Source: Parvibaculum sp.
GTDB lineage: Bacteria; Pseudomonadota; Alphaproteobacteria; Parvibaculales; Parvibaculaceae
Reading direction: 5' to 3'
NCBI GenBank assembly: GCA_002694985.1
Contig: NZNS01000004.1
Location: 1-52,354 of the forward strand
Length of the DNA: 52,354 nucleotides
Shown here: positions 7,578 to 15,745 of the stretch, in pieces
Layout: every line of letters begins with the position of its first letter
Position numbering within the stretch: the stretch's first letter is position 1
Translations under genes and position numbers: made by a program
The notes under the pieces: model-generated
Databases searched by the model: none
What the model was told of the DNA's origin: nothing
Seen by the model: only the letters and a program-made list of their open reading frames with translations

Positions 7578-8216
7578 CTAAAGCGCCTCGCGCAATTGTT
7601 TCACGAAGTTGGAAAGCCCCGTCAGCCGGCGGCGACGAAGACGCTCCGCCTTCAGAATTGCCTGCAGCTCGGCAAAAGCCCTGTCCATATCTTCGTTGAT
7701 GATGATGTATTCATATTCCTGATAATGGCTGATTTCGTCGGAGGCTTTGGCCATACGCTCTGCAACGACCTCGGCGGGATCCTGCGCGCGTGCTTTCAGC
7801 CGTTTTTCAAGATCGTGCACCGATGGCGGCAGGATGAAGACCTTCACGATATCTTCCGGCGCCGTCTCATCGAGCTGCTGCGTACCCTGCCAGTCGATGT
7901 CGAAGAGAACGTCCCGCCCACGAGAAAGCGCATCTTCCACGGGCGCTCTGGGCGTCCCGTAGTAATTCCCGAAAACCTTCGCATGTTCGAGGAACTCGCC
8001 TCGATTACGCATGATGCCAAAGTCTTCCGTGCTCAGAAAAAAGTAATCCCTGCCCTCCTGTTCGCCGGGGCGGGGTTTGCGCGTTGTCGCGGAGACTGAC
8101 ATTTCGATCTCGGCATCGCTTTCCAGCAATCGGCGCGACAGCGTCGTCTTGCCCGCACCTGACGGCGAGGACAGGACAAGCATCAGACCACGCCGATGAA
8201 TATCAATCCCGGTCAT
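7578..8216 (-). CDS. gmk: Guanylate kinase
   Basis: A 212-residue cytoplasmic kinase that converts GMP and ATP to GDP and ADP. The P-loop SSPSGAGKTTL is near residue 16. The GMP-binding VSATTRKPRPGEQEGRDYFF block and the NRGEFLEHAKVFGNYYGTP block are both present. A basic lid and a C-terminal LKAERLRRRR segment complete the usual length. It follows yicC after a 9-base gap, which is the common alphaproteobacterial arrangement. Together with guaA and guaB in the same window it covers IMP to GDP, although these genes are about 33 kb apart. Confidence 0.96.
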   Translation of the reverse strand: MTGIDIHRRGLMLVLSSPSGAGKTTLSRRLLESDAEIEMSVSATTRKPRPGEQEGRDYFFLSTEDFGIMRNRGEFLEHAKVFGNYYGTPRAPVEDALSRGRDVLFDIDWQGTQQLDETAPEDIVKVFILPPSVHDLEKRLKARAQDPAEVVAERMAKASDEISHYQEYEYIIINEDMDRAFAELQAILKAERLRRRRLTGLSNFVKQLREAL

Positions 8217-8225
8217 CTGACGGTG

Positions 8226-9116
8226 TTACTCCACATTCTGAATCTGTTCACGGAACTGATCGATTACCGCCTTCAGATCGAGACCGATCCGTGTGAGGCT
8301 GACATCAGCGGCTTTGGAGCAAAGCGTGTTCGCCTCGCGATTGAACTCCTGCGTGAGAAAGTCGAGACGCCGCCCCACGGCTTCCTTGCTGTCGAGCAAT
8401 TCGCGCGCCTGCTCGACATGGGCCTTCAACCGATCGATTTCCTCGCGAATGTCCGCGCGGGTTGCAAGCAGCGCCGCTTCCTGCGCCACACGATCTTCCG
8501 CAATCGCCGTCGCATCTCCCAGCAATTCCTGCAATTGCTCCTTGAGTCGCGATTGCAGGGCGGCAGGTGCCGCCGCCGGGCAATCCGCCGCCGCGCGCGT
8601 CAGACGCTCGATTTCATCGATGTGGCCGGTCAGCACCGCTTCGAGCTTCGCACCTTCCTGAGCACGCGCCTCCGCCAGAGCTTTTGCCCCCTCGGCGAAT
8701 GAAGCCGTCAGCGCGGCTTCCAGCGCCGACTTCGCGTCCTCGTCCGCCGCCACGTCTTCGGCATTCTCCAGCACGCCCTTGAGAGCGAGGATAGCTTCCG
8801 GCCGCGGGGGCATGACCTCGATGTTTTTCTGGAGGTCTTCAATTGCTTCCAGCACAACCTGAAGCGCCGCGCGATTGACACGGAGGGGCGCCGCTTCGCC
8901 TGTGCGTTCGAGTACGAGATTGATCTGGCAATTGCCGCGCTTCAGATGCCGCGCGAGTTCTGTGCGCAGTTTGGCCTCGATGCCGTCAAGACCGGCCGGC
9001 AGACGCAGCCGGGCATCGAGCCCCTTGCCGTTGACGCTTCGCAGCTCCCAATGCCAGCGCACGGCGCCATGGGCGCCCTCGACGCGAGCAAAACCTGTCA
9101 TGCTATTGAGCGGCAT
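8226..9116 (-). CDS. yicC: YicC family endoribonuclease-like protein
   Basis: A 296-residue protein with the YicC N-terminal domain beginning MTGFARVEG and the LRSVNGKGLDARLRLP motif, and the C-terminal DUF1732 domain ending in LNTLCSKAADVSLT-like sequence (here REANTLCSKAADVSLTRIG). YicC proteins have been reported as oligomeric endoribonucleases acting in RNA turnover. The start at 9116 is preferred, and an ATG five codons later is also possible. The yicC-gmk pair is conserved across many bacteria and supports the call. Between the domains is a glutamate/alanine-rich helical region, probably coiled coil. Confidence 0.92.
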   Translation of the reverse strand: MPLNSMTGFARVEGAHGAVRWHWELRSVNGKGLDARLRLPAGLDGIEAKLRTELARHLKRGNCQINLVLERTGEAAPLRVNRAALQVVLEAIEDLQKNIEVMPPRPEAILALKGVLENAEDVAADEDAKSALEAALTASFAEGAKALAEARAQEGAKLEAVLTGHIDEIERLTRAAADCPAAAPAALQSRLKEQLQELLGDATAIAEDRVAQEAALLATRADIREEIDRLKAHVEQARELLDSKEAVGRRLDFLTQEFNREANTLCSKAADVSLTRIGLDLKAVIDQFREQIQNVE

Positions 9117-9207
9117 CGCGTTTTCCCGGAATCACTTTGATATGGTGGGGACTATAACAGCCACAAACCGGCTTTTCTCTCACCCATCTGAGACCCGTCC
9201 GGCTCGC

Positions 9208-10296
9208 TTATTTGTCCTTTTGGCGCTCGATCTGCCGCCATTCACGGACGCGCTGCTGGTGTTCCCGGAGTGTGCGGGAAAAGGCATGGCCACCCGTCCC
9301 GTCTGCGACGAAGTAAAGCTCGTCTGTTTCCGGCGGGTTCAGCACCGCCTCGAGGGAGGCCCTGCCGGGATTGCAGATCGGCGTGGGCGGCAACCCGTCC
9401 ACGAGATAGGTATTGTAGGGCGTATGCTTGTCGAGCTCACTGCGGCGGATGGGCCGCCCAAGCGTGCCCTTGCCGCCGACTAGGCCATAGATGATCGTCG
9501 GGTCGGACTGGAGCCGCATAGGCACCTTGAGGCGGTTCACAAAAACCGCGGCGACCCGGGGGCGTTCGGAAGCGATGCCTGTTTCCTTCTCGACGATGGA
9601 AGCAAGGATGATGGCTTCCTCGCGCGTCTTGAAAGGCAGATTCTTCGCGCGGCTTTCCCAGATTTCATCCATCAAGGCGGTTGCTGCCTCCTGCATATCG
9701 GAGACGATTTCCTTGCGGGTCGCGCCACGAGTGAAGCTGTAGGTTTCCGGCAGAAGAGAACCTTCCCGAGGCGTGGGCGGCATCTCGCCGACAAGAACCG
9801 GATTGGCTTCCACCAGCAACATGATCTGCTCGCTGGTGAGCCCTTCGGGAATGGTAATCCGGTGAAGAATAGAGCGCCCCTCGCGCAGGATGCGCATGAT
9901 CGAGGCCATGCTGGCCCGGGCGGGAATTTCGTACTCCCCAGCCTTGAGATCACCCTCAGCGCGATTGAATCGGACGCCGGCGAGGAAGATCACGGTATCG
10001 GAAATCACGCCCGCCTTCTCGAGGCGGTTTGCGATGGCGCGGACGCCAAGGCCCGGGTCGAGCATGACCACACGGGATTCCGCATGAGGCCCCGCGGCCT
10101 CGAAGCGATATTTTCCGTAGAGGAAGACTGTGCCTGCCAGAGCGAGCCCCAACAGGGGCAGACAGAATGCCGCTATCAGGATGAAGCGCAGCCAGCGGCG
10201 GCGAGGCTTTCGTGATGCAGGCCCGGCCAGGTTTTCGGTTGGAGTTGCCTCGCCTTCTTCTTCAGGCGCAGCAGGAGTATCGCCACCTTCCGTCAA
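9208..10296 (-). CDS. mltG: Endolytic transglycosylase MltG
   Basis: A 362-residue inner-membrane protein. An acidic cytoplasmic N-terminus of about 35 residues is followed by basic RKPRRRWLRF and one transmembrane helix (about residues 38-60), then a periplasmic YceG domain. The catalytic region ASIVEKETGIASER with its glutamate is intact, and the downstream LQSDPTIIYGL, DKHTPYNTYL and GLPPTPICNPG blocks are typical. MltG cleaves nascent glycan strands and sets peptidoglycan strand length. The start is a TTG overlapping the fabF stop (TTGA), indicating translational coupling. The fabF-mltG order is usual in proteobacteria. Confidence 0.94.
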   Translation of the reverse strand: MTEGGDTPAAPEEEGEATPTENLAGPASRKPRRRWLRFILIAAFCLPLLGLALAGTVFLYGKYRFEAAGPHAESRVVMLDPGLGVRAIANRLEKAGVISDTVIFLAGVRFNRAEGDLKAGEYEIPARASMASIMRILREGRSILHRITIPEGLTSEQIMLLVEANPVLVGEMPPTPREGSLLPETYSFTRGATRKEIVSDMQEAATALMDEIWESRAKNLPFKTREEAIILASIVEKETGIASERPRVAAVFVNRLKVPMRLQSDPTIIYGLVGGKGTLGRPIRRSELDKHTPYNTYLVDGLPPTPICNPGRASLEAVLNPPETDELYFVADGTGGHAFSRTLREHQQRVREWRQIERQKDK

Positions 10297-11549
10297 CCAT
10301 CGACCTTTTTCATGACCAGCGACGCATTTGTACCACCGAAGCCGAAGGAGTTGCTCAGGGCGTAGTTGACTTCCTTCTTGCGCGCCTCGTTCGGAACCAG
10401 ATCAATCAGCGTTTCGGCCGCAGGATTATCGAGATTGATCGTGGGCGGCAAAATGCTGTCCCGCATGGCCAGAAGGCAGAAGATCGCCTCGACAGCCCCT
10501 GCTGCACCAAGCAGATGACCGATAGAGGACTTGGTCGAAGACATGGAGACTTTCTCGATCGCGTTGCCGAGAAGACGGGTGACGGCGCCAAGTTCGATTG
10601 TATCCGCCATTGTGGATGTGCCATGCGCATTCACATAGTCGAGGTCCGACGCCGTGATCCCGGCGCGCTTCAGCGCAGCCTGCATGGAGCGGAAGCCGCC
10701 ATTTCCGTCCTCAGGCGGAGCCGTCACATGATAGGCGTCGCCCGAGAGACCATAACCGGCAATCTCTCCGTAAATCTTCGCCCCACGCGCCTTGGCGTGT
10801 TCATATTCCTCAAGAACGACAACACCCGCTCCCTCGCCCATCACAAAGCCGTCGCGGTCCCTGTCATAGGGACGGGAAGCCTTTTCGGGCGTGTCGTTAT
10901 ACCCGGTGGAGAGGGCGCGGCAGGCCGCAAAGCCTGCGATTCCGATGCGGCAAATGGCGGATTCAGCGCCCCCCGCCACCATCACGTCAGCGTCGTCCAG
11001 CGCGATCAGCCGCGCGGCATCGCCGATGGCATGGGCGCCCGTAGAACAGGCGGTCACGACCGAGTGGTTCGGCCCCTTGAGGCCATGTTCGATCGAGACA
11101 TAGCCCGAAGTGAGATTGATAAGCCGGCCGGTGATGAAGAAAGGGCTCACCCGGCGAGGCCCCTTTTCCTGCAAGGTGAGCGCTGTTTCGGCAATGCCTT
11201 CAAGTCCGCCGATTCCCGAGCCGATCATCGTACCCGTGCGGCACTGTTCTTCTTCGGTCTTGGGCTTCCAGCCAGCGTCGGTCAGCGCCTGAGTGGCGGC
11301 GGACATTGCATAAACGATAAAATCGTCGACGCGCTTCGATTCCTTGGGGTCCATCCAGTCATCGGGATTGAAGGCGCCTTCGCCTTCGCGCGGCACCGGC
11401 ATGGCGATCTTGCAGGGAAGATCCGAGACGTCGAACTTCTCGATCTTCCGGGCCCCCGATTCACCATTGAGAATGCGCTTCCAGGTGGTCTCAACCCCGC
11501 AACCAAGCGGAGAAACCATACCCAGACCTGTTACGACCACACGCCTCAT
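10293..11549 (-). CDS. fabF: 3-oxoacyl-ACP synthase II
   Basis: A 418-residue thiolase-fold condensing enzyme that extends acyl-ACP with malonyl-ACP. The nucleophile cysteine lies in TACSTGAHAIGD, and the two active-site histidines in YVNAHGTST and SSIGHLLGAAGA. The C-terminus NSFGFGGTNASLVMKK is complete. It is the third step in the minus-strand fab cluster, 102 bases downstream of acpP. Its stop overlaps the mltG start. Confidence 0.96.
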   Translation of the reverse strand: MRRVVVTGLGMVSPLGCGVETTWKRILNGESGARKIEKFDVSDLPCKIAMPVPREGEGAFNPDDWMDPKESKRVDDFIVYAMSAATQALTDAGWKPKTEEEQCRTGTMIGSGIGGLEGIAETALTLQEKGPRRVSPFFITGRLINLTSGYVSIEHGLKGPNHSVVTACSTGAHAIGDAARLIALDDADVMVAGGAESAICRIGIAGFAACRALSTGYNDTPEKASRPYDRDRDGFVMGEGAGVVVLEEYEHAKARGAKIYGEIAGYGLSGDAYHVTAPPEDGNGGFRSMQAALKRAGITASDLDYVNAHGTSTMADTIELGAVTRLLGNAIEKVSMSSTKSSIGHLLGAAGAVEAIFCLLAMRDSILPPTINLDNPAAETLIDLVPNEARKKEVNYALSNSFGFGGTNASLVMKKVDG

Positions 11550-11651
11550 ACCGATGAAAACTCCTAATCCCGGTCAATCACCGGAAGCAAACTGCAAATA
11601 GGGCGGAGGGCCGGGAGCTTTGCGCCACCGGCCCTGCCAATCAAACCGGAA

Positions 11652-11891
11652 TCAGGACTTGGCGTTCGCTTTGACGAACTCGATAGCGTCCTTGACGGTC
11701 AGGATCTTCTCGGCGGCATCGTCCGGGATTTCCACGCCGAATTCTTCTTCGAACGCCATGACCAGTTCGACATTGTCGAGACTGTCGGCGCCCAGGTCGT
11801 CGATGAAGCTCGCGTTCTCGGTGACCTTGTCCGCGTCGACGCCCAGGTGCTCGACCACGATCTTCTTCAAGCGTTCAGCGATATCACTCAT
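11652..11891 (-). CDS. acpP: Acyl carrier protein
   Basis: A 79-residue acidic four-helix protein with the phosphopantetheine attachment site [18 protein letters not shown], where the serine of DSL is modified. Start and length match canonical AcpP, and an AGGACT-type ribosome site lies just upstream. It carries the growing acyl chain for FabD, FabG and FabF, encoded next to it. A 258-base gap separates it from fabG upstream, so it probably has its own promoter, as acpP commonly does. Confidence 0.97.
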   Translation of the reverse strand: MSDIAERLKKIVVEHLGVDADKVTENASFIDDLGADSLDNVELVMAFEEEFGVEIPDDAAEKILTVKDAIEFVKANAKS

Positions 11892-12149
11892 TTCAAGTCC
11901 TCAGATCTTTTGGTTTTAACCGGCCTCGCACATCCCGCTGCTCGCTGTAAGGCATCGAGGACTGGATGTGATCGAATTCGGCGGAAAGGTTGCCCCTCTT
12001 CTGGCCCATTTCAAGGCAGAACCGCAAGCCAAATCGAGGGCTTAGGTAACACACTTTTTTGCCCTGTACCAGCAAACGCGCGCGGGCGACGCAACTCTCT
12101 ACATATGTGATTCTTCGTTTATTTTCAGCACCTTGCAGAAAAACAATCG

Positions 12150-12887
12150 TCAGATCATCGCCATTCCACCATTCACGTGCAGGGTCTGCCCCGTGACATA
12201 GGCCGCTTCATCGCTCGCCAGATAGACCGCAGCGGCGGCAATTTCCCTTGCCTCGCCGAGTCGCCCGGCCGGAATGGTCGACATGATACGAGACTGCTGC
12301 TCCTCGTTCAGCGCGTCCGTCATGGCGCTGCGGATGAAACCGGGCGCGATACAATTCGCGGTGATGTTGCGGCTCGCAACTTCCTGGGCGATCGACTTCG
12401 TCATGCCGATCATGCCGGCCTTGGAGGCTGCGTAGTTTGCCTGCCCCGGATTGCCCGTCACGCCGACGACAGAGGTGATACCAATGATGCGGCCCCAGCG
12501 GCGCTTCATCATACCGCGCATGACACCTCGCGAAAGACGGAAGGCGGCGGTGAGGTTCACCCGGATAACCTCTTCCCACTCTTCATCCTTCATTCGCATG
12601 AAGATGTTGTCGCGCGTGAGGCCCGCATTGTTGACGAGGATATCGAGACTGCCGAGGGCCTCTTCGGCCTGCTTTGGCAGGGCATCGACAGCCTCTGCGT
12701 CGGAAAGATTGCATGGCAGCACATGGGTGCGTTCACCGAGTTCGGAAGCCAGCGCGTCGAGCGCTTCCTTGCGCGTACCCGACAGCACAACCGTCGCGCC
12801 CTGACCGTGCAAAGCCCGCGCAATGTCGGACCCGATGCCGCCCGACGCGCCGGTGACCAGCGCGCCCTTGCCTGTGAGATCGAACAT
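12150..12887 (-). CDS. fabG: 3-oxoacyl-ACP reductase
   Basis: A 245-residue classical SDR with VTGASGGIGSDIA as the NADPH loop, the NNAGLTRDN motif, an active-site serine in ITSVVGVTG, catalytic YAASKAG and the C-terminal GQTLHVNGGMAMI typical of FabG. It reduces 3-ketoacyl-ACP in fatty-acid elongation. An AGGAG site lies just before the ATG, 15 bases after fabD. The gene order fabD-fabG-acpP-fabF secures the assignment over other SDRs, including the unrelated SDR at 29320-30039. Confidence 0.96.
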   Translation of the reverse strand: MFDLTGKGALVTGASGGIGSDIARALHGQGATVVLSGTRKEALDALASELGERTHVLPCNLSDAEAVDALPKQAEEALGSLDILVNNAGLTRDNIFMRMKDEEWEEVIRVNLTAAFRLSRGVMRGMMKRRWGRIIGITSVVGVTGNPGQANYAASKAGMIGMTKSIAQEVASRNITANCIAPGFIRSAMTDALNEEQQSRIMSTIPAGRLGEAREIAAAAVYLASDEAAYVTGQTLHVNGGMAMI

Positions 12888-12902
12888 GCCGGCTCCTATC
12901 GT

Positions 12903-13844
12903 TCAGATGGTCTTGAGAAAGGCCTCGACATCGGCAGGTGTGCCGACGGCGAGAATTTCGGGTTCCGTCGCAATGCGCTTCACCATGCCGGACAGTGCCT
13001 TGCCGGCACCGACTTCTACATAGGATCCGACACCCTGTGACTCCATGTAAAGCACGCTTTCGCGCCAGCGAACCATACCTGTCACCTGCTTGACGAGGAG
13101 GTCGCGGATGGTCGCAGGGTCAGCCACTTTCGAGGCCGTGACATTGGCGACCAGCGGAATCGAAGGCGCTCTCAGGTCGACCGCACCGAGCGCCTCTGTC
13201 ATTTCGTCGGCAGCGGGCTGCATCAGCGGGCAATGAAATGGCGCGCTTACGGGCAGGAGCATGCTGCGCTTCGCCCCTTTTGTCTTCGCGATTTCGATCG
13301 CACGTTCGACGGCGGCCCTTGTTCCGGAAACGACGACCTGCCCACCGCCATTGTCGTTTGCAGCCGTGCAGACATCGCCCTGTGCCGCCTCGTTGGCCAC
13401 TTCCGCCGCCTGATCGAATTCAAGACCAAGCAGCGCCGCCATTGCCCCCTCGCCCACCGGTACGGCGCGCTGCATTGCCTGCCCGCGTCGTTTAAGGAGG
13501 CGAGCCGTGTCCGCAACGCTGAAGGCGCCCGCCGCAGCAAGTGCAGAATATTCACCGAGCGAATGACCGGCGACGAAAGCCGCCTTGTCGGCGAGGCTGA
13601 AGCTGCCCTCCTTTTCCAAGGTGCGAATAACCGCAAGGCTTACCGCCATGATCGCAGGCTGCGCGTTCTCGGTAAGGGTCAGATCCTCCTGCGGACCTTC
13701 CCACATGAGCTTCGACAGATTCTGGCCAAGAGCATCGTCGATCTCGCCAAAAACTTCCCGGGCGGAAGCAAAGGCGTCGGCGAGTTCACGGCCCATGCCG
13801 ACCGACTGCGATCCCTGGCCGGGGAAGATGAAAGCCCTCGTCAT
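12903..13844 (-). CDS. fabD: Malonyl-CoA:ACP transacylase
   Basis: A 313-residue acyltransferase beginning FIFPGQGSQSVGMG, with the nucleophile serine in VAGHSLGEYSALAAAG, the conserved arginine region and a histidine in PVSAPFHCPLM. It loads malonate from CoA onto AcpP. It is the first gene of the minus-strand fab-to-sugar run. Upstream lies a 340-base divergent region shared with rpsF. Confidence 0.96.
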   Translation of the reverse strand: MTRAFIFPGQGSQSVGMGRELADAFASAREVFGEIDDALGQNLSKLMWEGPQEDLTLTENAQPAIMAVSLAVIRTLEKEGSFSLADKAAFVAGHSLGEYSALAAAGAFSVADTARLLKRRGQAMQRAVPVGEGAMAALLGLEFDQAAEVANEAAQGDVCTAANDNGGGQVVVSGTRAAVERAIEIAKTKGAKRSMLLPVSAPFHCPLMQPAADEMTEALGAVDLRAPSIPLVANVTASKVADPATIRDLLVKQVTGMVRWRESVLYMESQGVGSYVEVGAGKALSGMVKRIATEPEILAVGTPADVEAFLKTI

Positions 13845-14184
13845 TGTCGCTCCCTATATCCCGCCCACCCCTTTTCGGGGCAGATTTCCGGGCTTTTTTC
13901 CTGTTCGGGGACTCGGTTCCCCAGCAGCGCCAAGTGATACCCTGTGCAGACATCGAGTCAAGCCGCCCGATACGCCAGATACCCCTTGCTTCGCCTCGAC
14001 TTTTACGTATATTCCGGCGCTTCTGAAGGCCTTGGTTGGAGGCTGAACGGAACACTGTATCCGCAAGGGTGCAGCGGGACGAAAGTCCGGGTTCCGGTGT
14101 CTCCGCTTCTTTGGTGGTCCTTTCGAGCCTTTTGAGGGCTCAAAGGGGGCTTTGCGCCGGGGCTGGTTAAAAAAGGAAGGCTCA
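13845..14184. promoter_or_regulatory. Divergent fabD/rpsF intergenic region with structured rpsF leader
   Basis: This 340-base stretch holds no convincing gene. Near rpsF it can fold into three hairpins on the plus strand. The first, 14057-14072, has a 6-bp stem with a GCAA loop. The second, 14077-14088, has a 4-bp stem with a GAAA loop. The third, 14119-14146, has a 10-bp stem with one bulged C and a 7-base loop. An AAGGAAGG ribosome site at 14173-14180 precedes the rpsF ATG. In many bacteria the S6:S18 complex represses its own operon through such a leader. Whether this one binds S6:S18 is inference. Promoters for fabD and rpsF must lie here, but I could not place them with confidence. Confidence 0.5.
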
Positions 14185-14643
14185 ATGGCTCTATACGAGC
14201 ATGTTTTCATTGCGCGGCAAGACGTGTCGCAGCAGCAAGTCGAGGCGCTCACCGAGCAGTACTCGAATATCCTCAAGGAACGGGGCGGCAGCGTCAGCAA
14301 GACCGAATATTGGGGTCTTCGCAACCTTGCGTTCAAGGTGAAGAAGAACCGCAAGGGTCACTACACGCTGATGAATATCGATGCACCGCACGCCGCGGTC
14401 GCAGAGATGGAACGCCAGATGGGCATCAACGACGATGTCATCCGCTTCCTCACGATCCGGGTCGAAGAGCATGAGGGCGAGCCCTCGGCCATGATGCAGA
14501 GCCGCGGCGATCGCGGAGATCGTGGCAGCCGCTTCGGCGACCGTGGAGACCGTGGTGATCGCGGCAGCCGCTTTGGCGGCGACCGGGACCGTGGCCCGCG
14601 CCGCGACCGTGAGGAAAACTCGGATGGAGGCAACGCACAATGA
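14185..14643 (+). CDS. rpsF: 30S ribosomal protein bS6 with RGD-rich C-terminal tail
   Basis: The 152-residue bS6 begins [18 protein letters not shown], directly after a strong AAGGAAGG site; an in-frame ATG-like codon at 14152 is less plausible. The ribosomal fold ends near residue 100. Beyond that is a low-complexity tail in which [12 protein letters not shown] occurs twice almost in tandem, then [14 protein letters not shown], making the protein longer than many bS6 proteins. The tail is strongly charged and likely disordered, perhaps contacting RNA. The gene overlaps rpsR by four bases (ATGA) and is the first of the rpsF-rpsR-rplI operon. Confidence 0.96.
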   Translation: MALYEHVFIARQDVSQQQVEALTEQYSNILKERGGSVSKTEYWGLRNLAFKVKKNRKGHYTLMNIDAPHAAVAEMERQMGINDDVIRFLTIRVEEHEGEPSAMMQSRGDRGDRGSRFGDRGDRGDRGSRFGGDRDRGPRRDREENSDGGNAQ

Positions 14644-14885
14644 GCACCACACCGCAGCCCGCGCGCCGGCCTTTCTTCCGCCGCCGCAAGACCTGCCCGT
14701 TCTCCGGCGCCAACGCCCCGAAGATCGACTACAAGGATGTGAAACTTCTGCAGCGCTATGTTTCCGAGCGCGGCAAGATCGTTCCTTCGCGCATCACGGC
14801 CGTTTCGGCCAAGAAGCAGCGTGAGCTCGCCCGTGCCATCAAGCGCGCGCGCTTTCTCTCGCTTCTTCCCTATGTGATCAGCTAA
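14640..14885 (+). CDS. rpsR: 30S ribosomal protein bS18
   Basis: An 81-residue basic protein with the typical [15 protein letters not shown] start, [20 protein letters not shown] core and [22 protein letters not shown] motif. It pairs with bS6 on the platform of the small subunit. Translation is coupled to rpsF by an ATGA overlap. Only one of the zinc-ribbon cysteines of the C+ paralogue pattern is present (TCPFSG), so this is an ordinary zinc-free form. Confidence 0.97.
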   Translation: MSTTPQPARRPFFRRRKTCPFSGANAPKIDYKDVKLLQRYVSERGKIVPSRITAVSAKKQRELARAIKRARFLSLLPYVIS

Positions 14886-14906
14886 GGCCCGAAAGGAGAA
14901 AAAGCG

Positions 14907-15533
14907 ATGCAAGTCGTACTTCTGGAACGGGTCGAAAAGCTCGGCCAAATGGGCGATGTCGTCAAAGTGAAAAACGGCTTCGCGCGCAACTTCCTGCTGC
15001 CTCGCAAGAAGGCGCTTCGCGCCACGAAGGCGAATATCGAGCAGTTCGAAGCCCAGCGCACACAGCTCGAAGCCCGCAACCTGGAACTCAAGAAGGAAGC
15101 CGAACAGGTTCACGCCAAGGTGAACGGTCAGGCTTTCATCGTGCTTCGCCAGGCAGGCGAGACCGGCATTCTTTACGGTTCGGTCAGCACACGCGACATC
15201 GCGGAGGCCATGACAAATGGCGGTTTCTCGACCGCCCGCAATCAGGTCATCCTCGACAAACCGATCAAGATGATCGGTCTTCACGATGTCCGCATCGTGC
15301 TTCACCCCGAGGTTTCCGCCACGATCTCGATCAACGTGGCACGGACCGAGGAAGAAGCGCAGCGCCAAGCGGAGGGTGAAGACCTGACGCGTCGTCGCGA
15401 CGACGAAGACGAGGACGTCGAGCAAGCTGCCGAATTCTTCGAGTCCGAGGAGCTGGTGCCTGAGGACGGGGAAGAAGAACTCTCCGAAGTCGAAGGCGAC
15501 AGCAAAGGCGAGGAAGAGGCCGACAAGGCCTAA
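14907..15533 (+). CDS. rplI: 50S ribosomal protein bL9 with acidic C-terminal extension
   Basis: A 208-residue bL9. The N-terminal domain has [19 protein letters not shown] and the RNA-binding [13 protein letters not shown], followed by the long connecting helix and the C-terminal domain with [11 protein letters not shown] and [11 protein letters not shown]. Typical bL9 is about 150 residues. The last 50 or so here are almost entirely Glu, Asp, Ala and Ser, and probably disordered; acidic tails of this kind are frequent in alphaproteobacterial bL9. A GAAAGGAG ribosome site precedes the start, 21 bases after rpsR. A strong terminator follows. Confidence 0.96.
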   Translation: MQVVLLERVEKLGQMGDVVKVKNGFARNFLLPRKKALRATKANIEQFEAQRTQLEARNLELKKEAEQVHAKVNGQAFIVLRQAGETGILYGSVSTRDIAEAMTNGGFSTARNQVILDKPIKMIGLHDVRIVLHPEVSATISINVARTEEEAQRQAEGEDLTRRRDDEDEDVEQAAEFFESEELVPEDGEEELSEVEGDSKGEEEADKA

Positions 15534-15560
15534 GCCTTTCCTGCACAACGGAAATTCGAA

Positions 15561-15590
15561 GGGGCGCCTGTGTGGCGCCCCTTTTTTATT
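15561..15590 (+). terminator. Rho-independent terminator after rplI
   Basis: An 8-bp perfect GC stem (GGGGCGCC at 15561-15568 with GGCGCCCC at 15574-15581) closes a TGTGT loop and is followed by six Ts and ATT. It lies 28 bases after the rplI stop and should end the ribosomal-protein operon before cfa. Confidence 0.93.
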
Positions 15591-15745
15591 TGGGAACTTC
15601 TACGGAGTGGTCAGCGTTCCCCTTGCAACGGCTTGCGGATTAACTTCAGATAGATTCCAGAGAGCTTGTCCACGCCACATCCCCCCAATGCGCGACGGGA
15701 CCGGATGGGGCATCTGAAATTCAATCCTCGGTACGGGAGGGTTCG

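Noticed and set aside
14071..14097. GGGACGAAAGTCCGGGTTCC resembling the GAAAGTCCGGG core of RNase P RNA
   Set aside because: The rest of the roughly 350-400 base RNase P RNA fold is absent and rpsF begins about 100 bases later, so the match is taken as coincidence within a small hairpin.
13854..14354. A 166-codon minus-strand frame across the fabD-rpsF gap
   Set aside because: It overlaps the rpsF coding start and leader antisense, and has no ribosome site or recognisable sequence.
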